64,000 bases of DNA, taken from positions 62,001 through 126,000 of the forward strand of contig NZ_QOVA01000005.1 of NCBI RefSeq assembly GCF_003332275.1. Direction: 5' to 3'. Positions within the stretch are counted from its first letter, which is position 1, and every line of letters starts with the position of its first letter. Shown here one piece after another: positions 50,363-60,092 of the stretch. The notes under the pieces were generated by a model that worked only from the letters and a program-made list of their open reading frames with translations, was not told the DNA's origin and made no database searches. The translations under genes and the position numbers were made by a program. The stretch is from Edaphovirga cremea (GTDB lineage Bacteria > Pseudomonadota > Gammaproteobacteria > Enterobacterales > Enterobacteriaceae).

Positions 50363-50821
50363 TTACTTACTGTGTTGGTGACGAAATTTACCACCGTTTG
50401 CCGCAACCCAACGGGCGCGCAGCGTGTCGTACATCCAGTTGTAGAACATGGTGTACGGCAGGAAGAACAGGAAGAAACCTATTTCGACCATGAAGGCATG
50501 CAGCAGCGTAATTCCCAACAGCACCGCCGCGATAGGTAAACCGATCAGAATAAAACCCCCCTCAAAACCCAGCGCGTGGATGGCTCGTATCGGCAAGGTC
50601 CGGGTAATCTTCTCTGCGGGCCAAAAACGATCAAACACGCTGTTATAGATGATGTTCCACAACATGGCGACCGTTGAAAGAATCACCGAAAGTGCTCCCA
50701 TTTGCAGGAGTGGCCGGTCAAGCAACCATGCACCAATCGGGGCACAAATCACCAGCGCCAGAACCTCAAATCCCACGGCATGAGCCATACGTTCACCCAG
50801 TGTTTTTTGTACAATCGCCAT
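50363..50821 (-). CDS. PACE-family efflux transporter (AceI-like)
   Basis: 152 aa, four transmembrane helices forming two bacterial transmembrane pair domains: ERMAHAVGFEVLALVICAPI, STVAMLWNIIYNSVFDRFWP, RAIHALGFEGGFILIGLPIA, FLPYTMFYNWMYD. Typical proteobacterial antimicrobial compound efflux protein; family members export chlorhexidine or short diamines. Divergent from a LysR gene, the usual PACE arrangement. Confidence 0.92.
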   Translation of the reverse strand: MAIVQKTLGERMAHAVGFEVLALVICAPIGAWLLDRPLLQMGALSVILSTVAMLWNIIYNSVFDRFWPAEKITRTLPIRAIHALGFEGGFILIGLPIAAVLLGITLLHAFMVEIGFFLFFLPYTMFYNWMYDTLRARWVAANGGKFRHQHSK

Positions 50822-50892
50822 AATCTACTCACTTTTTCAACAAACAGGATGGCATTATCATCGTTTTTTAAGATAGATTAAAATTAGATACC

Positions 50893-50907
50893 ATCGATTA
50901 AATCGAT
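50893..50907. promoter_or_regulatory. Palindrome in the PACE-LysR divergent region
   Basis: ATCGATTAAATCGAT is a perfect inverted repeat in the 153-bp divergent region, 72 bp from the PACE start. A plausible operator for the adjacent LysR protein, although it is shorter than a typical T-N11-A box. Confidence 0.45.
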
Positions 50908-50974
50908 ACATTGCCACGCTGGACGTTGCCGTGTTGAAACGTTGAAAAACAACATCGAAAAACAAAGGGGTGTT

Positions 50975-51850
50975 ATGCGTTACTCTCCAGAAGCGTTGAT
51001 TGCATTTGTCGAGGCGGCGTCAGCAGGGTCATTTTCTGCCGCGGCCAGAAAACTGCGCAAAAGTCAGTCAACAATCAGCAGCGCCATCGCCAACCTTGAA
51101 GCCGATCTGGGACTGAGCCTGTTCGATCGGCAGAGTCGCCATCCGGTGTTAACGGCGCATGGCAAGCGGGTATTGAGTCACGTACAGGAGATTCTGGCGG
51201 CGAGCGAGCGGCTGGATGCGCTGGCCATACGCCTGGCCGGGCAGATCGAAACCCGGCTGACGTTTGTGCTTTCTGATACCTATCAGCCGACGCATCATGA
51301 GACGATGCTCAATCGCTTTGAGCAACGTTATCCCGATATTGAGTTCGAGTGCCTGATTGCCGAAGATGAAGACGTTATCGATCTGCTGCAAACCGGACGG
51401 GCACATATCGGTATGCTGGAGGTGCAGCCGGGTTATCCGCCCGATATCTCTTTTGCGCGGTTGCCGGAGCAAACTGAAATGGCGCTGTTTGTCTCAGGCG
51501 CTCATCCGTTGGCAACCGAAGCAGAAGTTACGCCGGAAAAATTGTCGACGATACGGCAACTCTCCCTGAACACCTATACTCGCCGGGACAACCCAAAACC
51601 CCAGGGTTTAACCTGGTCAGCCCCCAGTTACCTGATGTTATTGGAAATGGCAGAACAAGGCTTTGGCTGGGCGATGTTACCGCGCTGGATGGTGAAACAG
51701 TTTGGTCATAATAAATTGATCGAACTGTCGTCACGCGGTTGGCCCAAGATCATTTCAGTCGATGCCGTTTGGTCGAAAAACACCCCGCCTGGCCCGGCAG
51801 GTCGCTGGTTACTCGATCAGTTAATCAACGGAGCAGACAGAACAATGTGA
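50975..51850 (+). CDS. LysR-family regulator adjacent to the PACE transporter
   Basis: 291 aa from the ATG at 50975 (AAAGGGGTGTT upstream). N-terminal HTH: ALIAFVEAASAGSFSAAARK, LRKSQSTISSAIANLEADLG, LSLFDR; C-terminal substrate domain about 90-290. By its divergent position likely an AceR-type activator of the PACE gene; the inducer is unknown. Confidence 0.88.
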   Translation: MRYSPEALIAFVEAASAGSFSAAARKLRKSQSTISSAIANLEADLGLSLFDRQSRHPVLTAHGKRVLSHVQEILAASERLDALAIRLAGQIETRLTFVLSDTYQPTHHETMLNRFEQRYPDIEFECLIAEDEDVIDLLQTGRAHIGMLEVQPGYPPDISFARLPEQTEMALFVSGAHPLATEAEVTPEKLSTIRQLSLNTYTRRDNPKPQGLTWSAPSYLMLLEMAEQGFGWAMLPRWMVKQFGHNKLIELSSRGWPKIISVDAVWSKNTPPGPAGRWLLDQLINGADRTM

Positions 51851-51939
51851 ACTTTGCAGGTGTGATCCAGTTACCGGCGAATTCTTGTGGAAACGTGTAC
51901 ACTAAATTGCAGATTAACTCTCACTGATAAGGGTTCGAT

Positions 51940-52929
51940 ATGGTCTATCAAGCCAGCTCTGTACGTTATGAGAGCATGGAATACCGCCGTTGTGGCCGCA
52001 GCGGATTGAAACTTCCTGCGGTGTCACTTGGGCTTTGGCACAATTTTGGTGACAGCACGCTGGTGGAAAACAGCCGTGAACTGATTCATCGCGCATTTGA
52101 TCTCGGGATCACCCATTTCGATCTGGCGAACAATTATGGTCCACCTCCGGGATCGGCGGAACTGCACTTTGGCCGTATCCTGCGTGAAGATCTGTTGCCA
52201 TACCGCGATGAGCTGATTATTTCATCCAAAGCGGGATATACCATGTGGGAGGGCCCTTACGGCGATTGGGGGTCGAAAAAGTATCTGGTTTCCAGCATGA
52301 ACCAGAGCCTGAAACGCCTGGGTCTGGATTACGTGGATATCTTTTATCATCACCGTCCCGATCCTGATACCCCGCTGGAAGAAACAATGGGCGCACTGGA
52401 CTTGCTGGTCCGTCAGGGCAAGGCGCTGTATGTCGGCCTGTCCAACTATCCGGCCGATCGTGCCGCCGAAGCCTTTTCCATCCTGCAATCCCTCGGGACG
52501 CCTTGCCTGATCCACCAGCCAAAATATTCAATGCTGGAGCGCTGGGTCGAGGATGAATTGCTCGATACGTTGCAGCAGCACGGCGTTGGTTCCATCGCCT
52601 TTTCACCGCTGGCAGGCGGGCAACTGACTGACCGTTATCTGACTGGCATCCCCCAGGATTCTCGTGCAGCCAGCAACAGTCGCTTCCTGACTCCGGAGCA
52701 TCTGACCGAAGAAAAACTGCAACGGGTACGCAAGCTTAACGATCTGGCACAAACGCGCGGTCAAAAGCTGTCGCAGATGGCGCTGGCCTGGGTGTTACGT
52801 GGCGACAAAGTGACATCGGTTCTGATTGGTGCAAGCAAAACATCACAAATTGAAGATGCTGTCGGCATGCTGGCAAATCGTCATTTCACCGATGATGAGA
52901 TTGCCCAGATTGATAGCATTTTAATGTAA
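51940..52929 (+). CDS. YghZ/Gpr-like aldo-keto reductase (L-glyceraldehyde 3-phosphate reductase type)
   Basis: 329 aa. Aldo-keto reductase family 14: catalytic Asp/Tyr in ITHFDLANNYGPPPGSAE, Lys in ELIISSKAGYTMW, His in VDIFYHHRPDPDTPLEETM, and the NADPH-site TSVLIGASKTSQIEDAV. The start MVYQASSVRYESMEYRRCG aligns with E. coli YghZ (346 aa). Reduces small aldehydes such as methylglyoxal or L-glyceraldehyde 3-phosphate. Confidence 0.9.
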   Translation: MVYQASSVRYESMEYRRCGRSGLKLPAVSLGLWHNFGDSTLVENSRELIHRAFDLGITHFDLANNYGPPPGSAELHFGRILREDLLPYRDELIISSKAGYTMWEGPYGDWGSKKYLVSSMNQSLKRLGLDYVDIFYHHRPDPDTPLEETMGALDLLVRQGKALYVGLSNYPADRAAEAFSILQSLGTPCLIHQPKYSMLERWVEDELLDTLQQHGVGSIAFSPLAGGQLTDRYLTGIPQDSRAASNSRFLTPEHLTEEKLQRVRKLNDLAQTRGQKLSQMALAWVLRGDKVTSVLIGASKTSQIEDAVGMLANRHFTDDEIAQIDSILM

Positions 52930-52935
52930 CCGCTT

Positions 52936-52966
52936 ACCCACCGACCTTTCACTCGGTGGGTATTTT
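52936..52966 (+). terminator. Terminator of the aldo-keto reductase gene
   Basis: ACCCACCGA (52936-52944) pairs with TCGGTGGGT (52953-52961), followed by ATTTT. Confidence 0.85.
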
Positions 52967-53158
52967 CTACTTTTTTCTGCTCCCTTTCCGCAGTAATTTA
53001 TAATCCTATTGAATTTGTATCTCTCCATATATTACTGACATTGTTAGCTTATCGTTAAGGAGAGTAAAACAAGTAAAACACGCTGTTGTCTGATAGTGAT
53101 TGACTTGAATTCCCCGTATACCTTTGTGTATCAGCCTAGCGGCAAGGAAGGGGATTCT

Positions 53159-53554
53159 ATGTTCAAGCCAATTTTACTCAGTGCCATACTGTTCGCATTA
53201 CTCCCGGCGTCAGTGCCGGTTCAGGCCAGCAGCATCAGTATTGGCATGCCGGGGTTATCAATCAGCATCGGCGATCGCGATCGGTATGGTAACTATTGGG
53301 ACGGCTATGACTGGCGCAACGAGCGCTGGTGGCACGACCATCAGGGACGTTATCGCGGCGAGAGGAATCGTCATGGCTATTACTGGGACGGACACTACTG
53401 GCGCAATAGTGGCTGGTGGAACCAATACCATCGCCCCCCCAAACGCGCCTACTATTCCCGGCCCGATCGTCACGATAATCAGCGCCAAGACAAATACCGT
53501 CACGATGAACGCCGCAATCACCACGATGACCGTCGCGGCAGGGATCGCCACTGA
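53159..53554 (+). CDS. ypeC: YpeC-like exported protein (DUF2502), His/Arg-rich
   Basis: 131 aa from the ATG at 53159 (GGAAGGGGATTCT upstream). Signal peptide MFKPILLSAILFALLPASVP with cleavage near VQA-SS, then a region very rich in His, Trp, Tyr, Asp and Arg (IGDRDRYGNYWDGYDWRNER; repeated YYWDGHYWRN). The YGNYWDG motif and position beside mntH identify YpeC/DUF2502. The histidine-rich tail suggests metal binding in the periplasm, an inference supported only by composition and neighbourhood. Confidence 0.82.
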   Translation: MFKPILLSAILFALLPASVPVQASSISIGMPGLSISIGDRDRYGNYWDGYDWRNERWWHDHQGRYRGERNRHGYYWDGHYWRNSGWWNQYHRPPKRAYYSRPDRHDNQRQDKYRHDERRNHHDDRRGRDRH

Positions 53555-53730
53555 TTTTGGAATAGGTGTAGATGGACAAATTCTTAGGAAGGTTTCTTCC
53601 TAAGTCTCCCGCGCAGTAGCCTGTACAAGCTGGTAAAGCGCATCGTAGCTGAAGGTTCGTTCGCCGTTGGTCGCCTGGTTGCGGAAATGACGGCGATTTC
53701 ACAGAGTGAGTAAGATATGCGCAGTGTGGT

Positions 53731-54960
53731 TTACAACAGCGTGCTGATCAGCAGATAGAAGTTAAGGCTAATGACGATGAGGACGATTAACCGCCCCAGA
53801 TTCTGAATCAGCGGGGTATTGGTCATCTCACCCATCAATTGACGATTACCGGTAAACGCCAACAGCGGCAGCAGCGCCAGTGCAATACCGAAACTCAGCA
53901 ACACCTGGCTCAATACCAGTATCCGCGTGGCATCCATTCCCGCCAGAATCACAATAAAAGAGGGCATCATCGTGACGACACGACGCACCCAAATGGGAAT
54001 ATAGAAGCGGACAAATCCCTGCATGACCACCTGCCCCGCCAGCGTTCCCACCACGGTTGAAGATAAACCCGCAGCAACCAGACTCAGACCAAAGATCGTC
54101 GCAGCCGCCTGCCCCAAAAGCGGTTGCAGCGTCAGATATGCCTGTTCCAGCTCAGTGATACCACTGTGACCGCTGAAATGAAAAGCCGCCGCTGCCGTAG
54201 CCATCATCGCCAGATTCACAAAACCAGCGATAGTCATCGCGATGGCAACATCCAGTTTGGTGGAGGAATAAAGTTCAGCCTTGGAGTTCTTGCCTGAGCG
54301 CTGCGTGAGCGACGAATGCAGGTAGATTACATGTGGCATAATCGTTGCCCCCAATACCCCGGCAGCAAGAAATACCGCATCGTGGCTCGGTAAATCAGGG
54401 ATTAACATGCCCTTGCCCAACTCGATTATTTGCGGTCGCGAAAAAAATAGCTCAACGATATAAGCCGCTGCCACGAACAAAAGTAATCCGGCGATCACCA
54501 CTTCAAGTGACTTTTGCCCACGCTTCTGAATAGCGAGAATGATAAAGGTCGCAATCCCGGTCAACACCGCACCTTCGAGCAGCGTTACCCCGAGCAGGAG
54601 TTTAAAACCAATTGCCGCACCAATGAACTCAGCCAGATCGGTGGCCATCGCAATGATTTCTGCCTGGACCCAATAGGCCCAGACGGCAGGACGAGGAAAA
54701 CGATCGCGAATATGCTCGGCAAGATTTTTGCCAGTGGCGATACCCAGCTTGGCGGAAAGAAGTTGAATGAGCATTGCCATGAAGTTTGCCCAGACGACAA
54801 CCCACAGCAGTTTATAACCGTATGAGGCTCCGGCCTGGATGTTGGTAGCGAAGTTGCCGGGATCGATATAGCCGATAGCCGCGATAAAGGCCGGTCCCAT
54901 CAGAGAAAGTTTAAGTCTTATGGACGAGCGGCTGGTTGAAACAGCGCGACTGTTCAGCAT
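53731..54960 (-). CDS. mntH: MntH, proton-coupled Mn(II)/Fe(II) transporter (NRAMP)
   Basis: 409 aa, eleven hydrophobic segments. NRAMP metal-binding motifs DPGN ([20 protein letters not shown]) and MPH ([15 protein letters not shown]) are intact. Imports Mn(II). A Fur-box-like sequence lies about 50 bp upstream. Confidence 0.96.
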   Translation of the reverse strand: MLNSRAVSTSRSSIRLKLSLMGPAFIAAIGYIDPGNFATNIQAGASYGYKLLWVVVWANFMAMLIQLLSAKLGIATGKNLAEHIRDRFPRPAVWAYWVQAEIIAMATDLAEFIGAAIGFKLLLGVTLLEGAVLTGIATFIILAIQKRGQKSLEVVIAGLLLFVAAAYIVELFFSRPQIIELGKGMLIPDLPSHDAVFLAAGVLGATIMPHVIYLHSSLTQRSGKNSKAELYSSTKLDVAIAMTIAGFVNLAMMATAAAAFHFSGHSGITELEQAYLTLQPLLGQAAATIFGLSLVAAGLSSTVVGTLAGQVVMQGFVRFYIPIWVRRVVTMMPSFIVILAGMDATRILVLSQVLLSFGIALALLPLLAFTGNRQLMGEMTNTPLIQNLGRLIVLIVISLNFYLLISTLL

Positions 54961-55006
54961 AGCTATAACCCTTAGTATTCTTATGCGTACCTTAATTCAT
55001 CCTATA

Positions 55007-55027
55007 CAAATGATAATGATTGTCAAT
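55007..55027. promoter_or_regulatory. Fur-box-like site upstream of mntH
   Basis: AAATGATAATGATTGTCAAT agrees with most of the GATAATGAT-A-ATCATTATC consensus. Fur control of mntH is known in enterobacteria. I saw no clear MntR palindrome. Confidence 0.65.
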
Positions 55028-55240
55028 CTCACTTAAAAAGAGATCACTTATCTCTGTAATAGGCTGCAACGCAGGTTAATGGGGGTAGCCGTTTCAAGTC
55101 ACGTAACAGTAGAAAACTTCCACTAAATTTAACATTTTGATACATTTGCCAAGGCTAGATTTAGCGCGGATTACCGCACATAATAAAATTAGCACATAAA
55201 TGCTACGAGTCTATAAAATTATTAACATTGTGAAATCTGG

Positions 55241-55256
55241 TTAGATCGCGTTCACA
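55241..55256. promoter_or_regulatory. Possible CRP site upstream of nupC
   Basis: TTAGATCGCGTTCACA has a perfect TCACA right half and a 3/5 left half. E. coli nupC is CRP/CytR regulated, which is why it is noted; weak on its own. Confidence 0.3.
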
Positions 55257-55370
55257 TAGATTGATTTTGCCTTAACAGATTTCTATATTTGCAAAGAATC
55301 TCTCGTTTTTAATGTCGCCGTTACATAAAATGACCACCGAAATATAGCCTGCCTCAAATTTGGAGCAAAC

Positions 55371-56558
55371 ATGTCCCGAATACTGCACTTTGTATTAGCT
55401 TTGGCCGTTGTGGCGATACTGGCATTGCTGGTCAGTCGCGATCGTAAAAGCATTCGCTTACGCTTTGTAGCCCAGCTATTGGTTATAGAAGTGTTGTTAG
55501 CCTACTTCTTCCTGAATTCTGAAATAGGATTGGGGTTTGTTCAGGGATTCGCAAACTTTTTTGATAAGCTGCTTGGTTTTGCTGCGCAAGGCACCGATTT
55601 CGTCTTCGGTAATATGGGCGACAAAGGTCTGGCATTCTTCTTCCTCAAAGTTTTGTGCCCGATCGTGTTTATCTCTGCACTGATCGGTATTCTGCAACAC
55701 ATCCGCGTGTTGCCGATTGTGATTCGTTTCATCGGGACTATTCTGTCAAAAGTCAACGGTATGGGTAAATTGGAATCGTTCAACGCTGTCAGTTCGCTGG
55801 TGTTGGGCCAATCTGAAAACTTCATTGCCTATAAAGATATTCTGGGTCAGATGTCCGAAAAACGCATGTACACCATGGCGGCAACGGCAATGTCGACTGT
55901 TTCCATGTCGATCGTCGGTGCTTACATGACCATGCTGGAACCGAAGTATGTTGTTGCCGCGCTGGTTCTGAATATGTTCAGTACGTTCATCGTACTGTCG
56001 TTGATTAACCCGTATAAAGTTGACGGTGAAAAAGACCTGCAACTGAGCAATCTGCACGAAAACCAGAGCTTCTTTGAAATGCTGGGTGAATACATTCTGG
56101 CAGGTTTCAAAGTTGCAATTATCGTTGCAGCCATGCTGATCGGCTTTATTGCATTGATTTCTGCATTCAACGCCCTCTTCACCATGCTGTTCGGCCATAG
56201 CTTCCAGGAATTGCTGGGTTACGTCTTCTATCCATTTGCATGGGTAATGGGTGTACCGGCGCATGAAGCCCTGCAAGTCGGCAGTATCATGGCGACCAAA
56301 ATGGTCTCTAACGAATTTGTTGCCATGATGGATCTGCAAAAGATTGCGGGGACATTGTCTCCGCGCGGTGAAGGCATCCTGTCTGTCTTCCTGGTCTCTT
56401 TTGCAAACTTCTCCTCTATCGGGATCATCGCAGGTGCCATCAAAGGATTGAATGAGCACCAGGGTAACGTGGTTTCCCGTTTTGGTTTGAAACTGCTGTA
56501 TGGCTCAACGTTGGTCAGCGTCCTGTCTGCATCTATCGCAGGTCTGGTTCTGGCATAA
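55371..56558 (+). CDS. nupC: NupC, concentrative nucleoside:H+ symporter
   Basis: 395 aa. [20 protein letters not shown] and [20 protein letters not shown] at the N-terminus, then [20 protein letters not shown] and [20 protein letters not shown], the conserved CNT transport-domain motifs. Imports nucleosides except guanosine and deoxyguanosine. Followed by its own terminator. Confidence 0.96.
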   Translation: MSRILHFVLALAVVAILALLVSRDRKSIRLRFVAQLLVIEVLLAYFFLNSEIGLGFVQGFANFFDKLLGFAAQGTDFVFGNMGDKGLAFFFLKVLCPIVFISALIGILQHIRVLPIVIRFIGTILSKVNGMGKLESFNAVSSLVLGQSENFIAYKDILGQMSEKRMYTMAATAMSTVSMSIVGAYMTMLEPKYVVAALVLNMFSTFIVLSLINPYKVDGEKDLQLSNLHENQSFFEMLGEYILAGFKVAIIVAAMLIGFIALISAFNALFTMLFGHSFQELLGYVFYPFAWVMGVPAHEALQVGSIMATKMVSNEFVAMMDLQKIAGTLSPRGEGILSVFLVSFANFSSIGIIAGAIKGLNEHQGNVVSRFGLKLLYGSTLVSVLSASIAGLVLA

Positions 56559-56576
56559 CGGTTCGGTTATTTCCAA

Positions 56577-56602
56577 ATAAAGGCGCTCCGGCGCCTTTTT
56601 CT
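56577..56602 (+). terminator. Terminator of nupC
   Basis: AAAGGCGC, tetraloop TCCG, GCGCCTTT then TTC: compact hairpin with a T tract. Confidence 0.9.
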
Positions 56603-56707
56603 TTGCGCGTAATAGAGCGTTTCCGTAATGCATTGAGTCTGGAAACCAACCATGAACGGGTCAGTCGAGAGAATGGGGAAGGTAGAAACATTGAGGAACG
56701 CACAAAG

Positions 56708-56731
56708 CAAAAAACCGGCTATAAGCCGGTT
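56708..56731 (-). terminator. Terminator of the tRNA-Ala operon
   Basis: On the minus strand AACCGGCT, 3-nt loop, AGCCGGTT followed by further Ts, directly after the second tRNA-Ala gene. Confidence 0.9.
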
Positions 56732-56741
56732 CTTCTATGTT

Positions 56742-56817
<76 letters not shown>

Positions 56818-56870
56818 ACAATTGTGGTCACGCCAATGCGCTTAATCACCAACCTGCCTGAGAGTAAGGT

Positions 56871-56946
<76 letters not shown>

Positions 56947-57248
56947 GTTCACAGTCAGTAAATCGTGTGGACGGGGCGCATAATATGAAACCCCGCAAAC
57001 AGTGTCAACGGCTAAATCCAATAATCCGGTCAAGCGTTGAAAAAGCCGTCAAATCCGTAGCCTGCCAGCAAATTCCGCCTCTCTTATCCTGATCAGAATC
57101 CTCGCCGGTACAGCCTTTTGAGTAATTTCTTTGTGACCTGCCTTGCTTGGTTACTCTTTTCCTGGTCATTCCCATTAACGTTATCGTGTAAGATGTTGCA
57201 TTAACGCCTACCACTCATTACGGCATGATAAACAGCAGGGAGGATGCA
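56947..57248. other. tRNA-Ala / yfeC divergent region
   Basis: About 300 bp without a gene; carries the tRNA promoter near its left end. The remainder holds the yfeC promoter. Confidence 0.5.
56980..57008 (-). promoter_or_regulatory. Promoter of the tRNA-Ala operon
   Basis: Minus strand TTGACA (57008-57003), 17 bp, TATTAT (56985-56980), followed by a GC-rich discriminator GCGCCCCG, typical of stringently controlled stable RNA promoters. Confidence 0.9.
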
Positions 57249-57629
57249 ATGGCTGAAAAGTGGATCACGCCTAAAGAAATTGCGCAGCTGACTGGTTATA
57301 CAGAACAAAGTATCAATCAGCGGGCAGCAAAAGAGAAATGGCGTAAACAGCCACGTCCTGGTATTCAGGGTGGAAAAGCGCATGAATTTGCCTTTGAATC
57401 CGTCGAAACTTTTCTGACTGAAGCAAAGCGAATTAAAGAGGATCCGGAGGAGTACAGCGTACCGATCGCCAATCCCAAAGAGATTTGGACAGCGACATTC
57501 CAGCGGCTCACGAAAAAAGAGAGAGTCCAGATTACCCACTTCATCCTGCGTGAAGGAATCAGCGGTCTGTTAGCGCGATTGGGTCTGATGGAAAACCCTG
57601 CCGGAAACAATAAGGCCAGCAAGGATTAA
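57249..57629 (+). CDS. yfeC: YfeC/YfeD-family DNA-binding protein
   Basis: 126 aa from the ATG at 57249 (GGGAGGATGCA upstream). The N-terminal Mu-repressor-like winged HTH reads WITPKEIAQLTGYTEQSINQ then RAAKEKWRKQPRPGIQGGKA, including the KW...PG..GG(K/R) wing typical of Mu-type and YfeC/YfeD proteins. The C-terminal half is helical and charged. In E. coli yfeC and yfeD lie here, between the tRNA-Ala and gltX; only one is present. Target unknown. Confidence 0.85.
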   Translation: MAEKWITPKEIAQLTGYTEQSINQRAAKEKWRKQPRPGIQGGKAHEFAFESVETFLTEAKRIKEDPEEYSVPIANPKEIWTATFQRLTKKERVQITHFILREGISGLLARLGLMENPAGNNKASKD

Positions 57630-57664
57630 CCCGCTGGCCCATTTCAACCTACTGAAACCGTGAT

Positions 57665-59080
57665 TTATTGCTGGGCTTCTCGCTCAGCAATAAAGGACAA
57701 CGCCTTATCAATGCGCGACAACGTGCGTGATTGCCCAATGGCGTGCACCGTGACATCCATGCCTGGTGATTGGCCTGCGCCAGTAACGGCTACGCGCAGT
57801 GGCATACCCACCTTACCCATGCCGACACCCAGCTCATCTGCGGTGCCCTGAATGGCGTCGTGAACGTTCTCGGCAGTCCAGTCCGTAATGGCTGCCAGTT
57901 TGGCACGCACAGCTTCCAGCGGCTGGCGCGCAACCGGACGCAGGTGTTTTTTAGCGGCGTCTGCATCAAACTCAGCGAAGTCTTCATAGAAGTAGCGGCA
58001 GGATTGCGCCATCTCTTTCAGCGTTTTGCAGCGCTCGCCCAACAGCTTGACGATCTCGAAAAGTTGCGGTCCATTGCGCGTCTCGATCCCCAGTTGCTCC
58101 ACATGCCACAACAGATACGTTGCAACATATTCAGCAGGCATATTATTGATATAGTGGTGATTAAGCCACTGCAGCTTTTCAGTATTGAAGGCACTGGCTG
58201 ATTTATTGATAGCATCCAGGGAGAAGAACTCTTTCATCTCATCAATAGAGAAAATCTCCTGATCGCCATGTGACCACCCCAGACGCACCAGATAGTTCAA
58301 CAGGGCCTCTGGCAGATAACCATCGTCACGATACTGCATGACACCCACGGCACCGTGACGCTTGGACAATTTCTTGCCGTCATCACCGAGAATCATTGAT
58401 ACATGGGCATATTCAGGTACGGGTGCGCCGAGGGCTTTCAGGATGTTGATCTGACGCGGAGTATTATTGATATGGTCTTCGCCACGGATAACATGGGAAA
58501 TTTCCATATCCCAGTCATCGATCACCACACAGAAATTATACGTCGGCGCGCCGTCGGTACGGCGGATAATCAAATCATCAAGTTCAAGATTACTGAATTC
58601 GATTGGGCCACGGATCAGATCGTTAAAGATGACCGAGCCGCCCTGCGGATTACGGAAACGAACCACATGCGGTTCGTCATGGCTGTGGTGCTCGTGGCTG
58701 TCACGGCAATGGCCGTCATAGCGAGGCTTCTCACCATCGGCCATTTGCTGCTCACGCAGCGCTTCAAGACGCTCTTTGGAGCAATAGCATTTGTATGCCG
58801 TGTCATTCACCAGCATTTGATCGATAACGGCGTTATAGCGATCGAAACGCTTGGTTTGGTAATACGGGCCTTCATCCCAATCCAGATTCAGCCAGTTCAT
58901 CCCATCCATAATCGCGTCAATGGCTTCCTGAGTTGAACGTTCGAGATCGGTATCCTCGATGCGCAACACGAACTCACCGCCCATATGGCGGGCAAATAAC
59001 CAGGAATAGAGCGCGGTACGGGCCCCACCGACGTGGAGGTAACCGGTCGGACTGGGTGCAAAACGGGTTTTGATTTTCAT
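57665..59080 (-). CDS. gltX: Glutamyl-tRNA synthetase GltX
   Basis: 471 aa from the ATG at 59080 ([20 protein letters not shown]). Class I HIGH motif variant HVGG, KMSKS variant KLSKRHG in [15 protein letters not shown], zinc-binding CYC...C...H region ([20 protein letters not shown]). Charges tRNA-Glu. Same context as E. coli, between yfeC and the tRNA-Val cluster. Confidence 0.97.
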   Translation of the reverse strand: MKIKTRFAPSPTGYLHVGGARTALYSWLFARHMGGEFVLRIEDTDLERSTQEAIDAIMDGMNWLNLDWDEGPYYQTKRFDRYNAVIDQMLVNDTAYKCYCSKERLEALREQQMADGEKPRYDGHCRDSHEHHSHDEPHVVRFRNPQGGSVIFNDLIRGPIEFSNLELDDLIIRRTDGAPTYNFCVVIDDWDMEISHVIRGEDHINNTPRQINILKALGAPVPEYAHVSMILGDDGKKLSKRHGAVGVMQYRDDGYLPEALLNYLVRLGWSHGDQEIFSIDEMKEFFSLDAINKSASAFNTEKLQWLNHHYINNMPAEYVATYLLWHVEQLGIETRNGPQLFEIVKLLGERCKTLKEMAQSCRYFYEDFAEFDADAAKKHLRPVARQPLEAVRAKLAAITDWTAENVHDAIQGTADELGVGMGKVGMPLRVAVTGAGQSPGMDVTVHAIGQSRTLSRIDKALSFIAEREAQQ

Positions 59081-59307
59081 TGGGATCACAGCCTTATTGT
59101 GCAACGGCCGTCAGTGCATACTGACGATTGCTCGGAAATAACAAAAAGTGGGCAACATTCTACCACTCCATGTCGAATCCTCAACGTTGATAGAATACTG
59201 AACTGCTGCTTTCAGCATCTGAACACTTTAAGAAACAGCAGATAGGGCGATAAATATCGCAGCTTGTTTAATTTTGCGGCGAACGCGCCTTTTCATTTGA
59301 AAAACCG

Positions 59308-59335
59308 TTGACTCACTTTCAACTATCCCTATAAT
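59308..59335 (+). promoter_or_regulatory. Promoter of the tRNA-Val/Lys operon
   Basis: TTGACT (59308-59313), 16 bp, TATAAT (59330-59335), then GCGAC; 18 bp before the first tRNA-Val. Confidence 0.9.
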
Positions 59336-59353
59336 GCGACTCCAACACGGCGG

Positions 59354-59429
59354 GGGCGATTAGCTCAGTTGGTAGAGCATCTCCTTTACACGGAGGGGGT
59401 CATCAGTTCGAATCTGGTATCGCCCACCA
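59354..59429 (+). tRNA. valU: tRNA-Val(UAC) 1
   Basis: 76 nt with encoded CCA; acceptor GGGCGAT/ATCGCCC, anticodon loop TTTACAC gives TAC, T-arm AGTTCGAATCT. First of three identical copies. Confidence 0.97.
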
Positions 59430-59476
59430 CTCTTTAGAGTGCCATCGTTGTGTTATGTAAGACGTCATTGAGACAT

Positions 59477-59552
59477 GGGCGATTAGCTCAGTTGGTAGAG
59501 CATCTCCTTTACACGGAGGGGGTCATCAGTTCGAATCTGGTATCGCCCACCA
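59477..59552 (+). tRNA. valX: tRNA-Val(UAC) 2
   Basis: Identical to the first copy; 47 bp spacer before it. Confidence 0.97.
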
Positions 59553-59593
59553 TCTCTCAAGAAACACTCTTACGCCGCTTGAAGTACAGAAGT

Positions 59594-59669
59594 GGGCGAT
59601 TAGCTCAGTTGGTAGAGCATCTCCTTTACACGGAGGGGGTCATCAGTTCGAATCTGGTATCGCCCACCA
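59594..59669 (+). tRNA. valY: tRNA-Val(UAC) 3
   Basis: Identical to the first copy; 41 bp spacer before it, and only 7 bp to the tRNA-Lys. Confidence 0.97.
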
Positions 59670-59676
59670 CTTCTCC

Positions 59677-59752
59677 GGGTCGTTAGCTCAGTTGGTAGAG
59701 CAGTTGACTTTTAATCAATTGGTCGCAGGTTCGAATCCCGCACGACCCACCA
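59677..59752 (+). tRNA. lysV: tRNA-Lys(UUU)
   Basis: 76 nt with encoded CCA; acceptor GGGTCGT/ACGACCC, anticodon loop CTTTTAA gives TTT, T-arm GGTTCGAATCC. Last tRNA of the operon. Its final 18 nt (ATCCCGCACGACCCACCA) are repeated at the end of each of three units downstream. Confidence 0.97.
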
Positions 59753-59922
59753 TTTTCCAAATCCTCTCGCACTCGTGTAAATCCATAATAATTTAAATAG
59801 TTCTCGAGTCGTGTGGGTGAGACCCTGCGTTCAGGTTCGAGCCGAGCGGAGCGAGACTACAACGCGAACGCGTTGCCCGCAGGGCGAGGCCGGAGGCCGA
59901 GTACATCCCGCACGACCCACCA
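59753..59922 (+). repeat. tRNA-Lys-tailed repeat unit 1 (170 bp)
   Basis: Begins TTTTCCAAATCCTCTCGCAC directly after tRNA-Lys, contains a T-loop-like CAGGTTCGAGCCGAGCG and several short GC-rich hairpins, and ends with the last 18 nt of tRNA-Lys including CCA. Resembles in layout the rtT repeats after E. coli tyrT. Confidence 0.9.
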
Positions 59923-60092
59923 TTTTCCAAATCCTCTCGCACTCGTGTAAATCCATAATAATTTAAATAGTTCTCGAGTCGTGTGTGTGAGACCCTGCGT
60001 TCAGGTTCGAGCCGAGCGAAGCGAGACTACAACGCGAACGCGTTGCCCGCAGGGCGAAGCCGAAGGCCGAGTACATCCCGCACGACCCACCA
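59923..60092 (+). repeat. tRNA-Lys-tailed repeat unit 2 (170 bp)
   Basis: Near-identical to unit 1 with a few substitutions (GTGTGTGTGAG for GTGTGGGTGAG; GAGCGAAGCGAG for GAGCGGAGCGAG). Ends with the same 18-nt tRNA-Lys tail. Confidence 0.9.

Larger units (their letters stand above)
54961..55370. other. mntH-nupC divergent region
   Basis: 410 bp without a gene. Holds a Fur-like box near mntH and a CRP-like half near nupC. Confidence 0.5.

Noticed and set aside
53600-53713. Short open stretch reading LYKLVKRIVAEGSFAVGRLV downstream of ypeC
   Set aside because: No start codon or Shine-Dalgarno and no family I can name; may be a relic but is unsupported.
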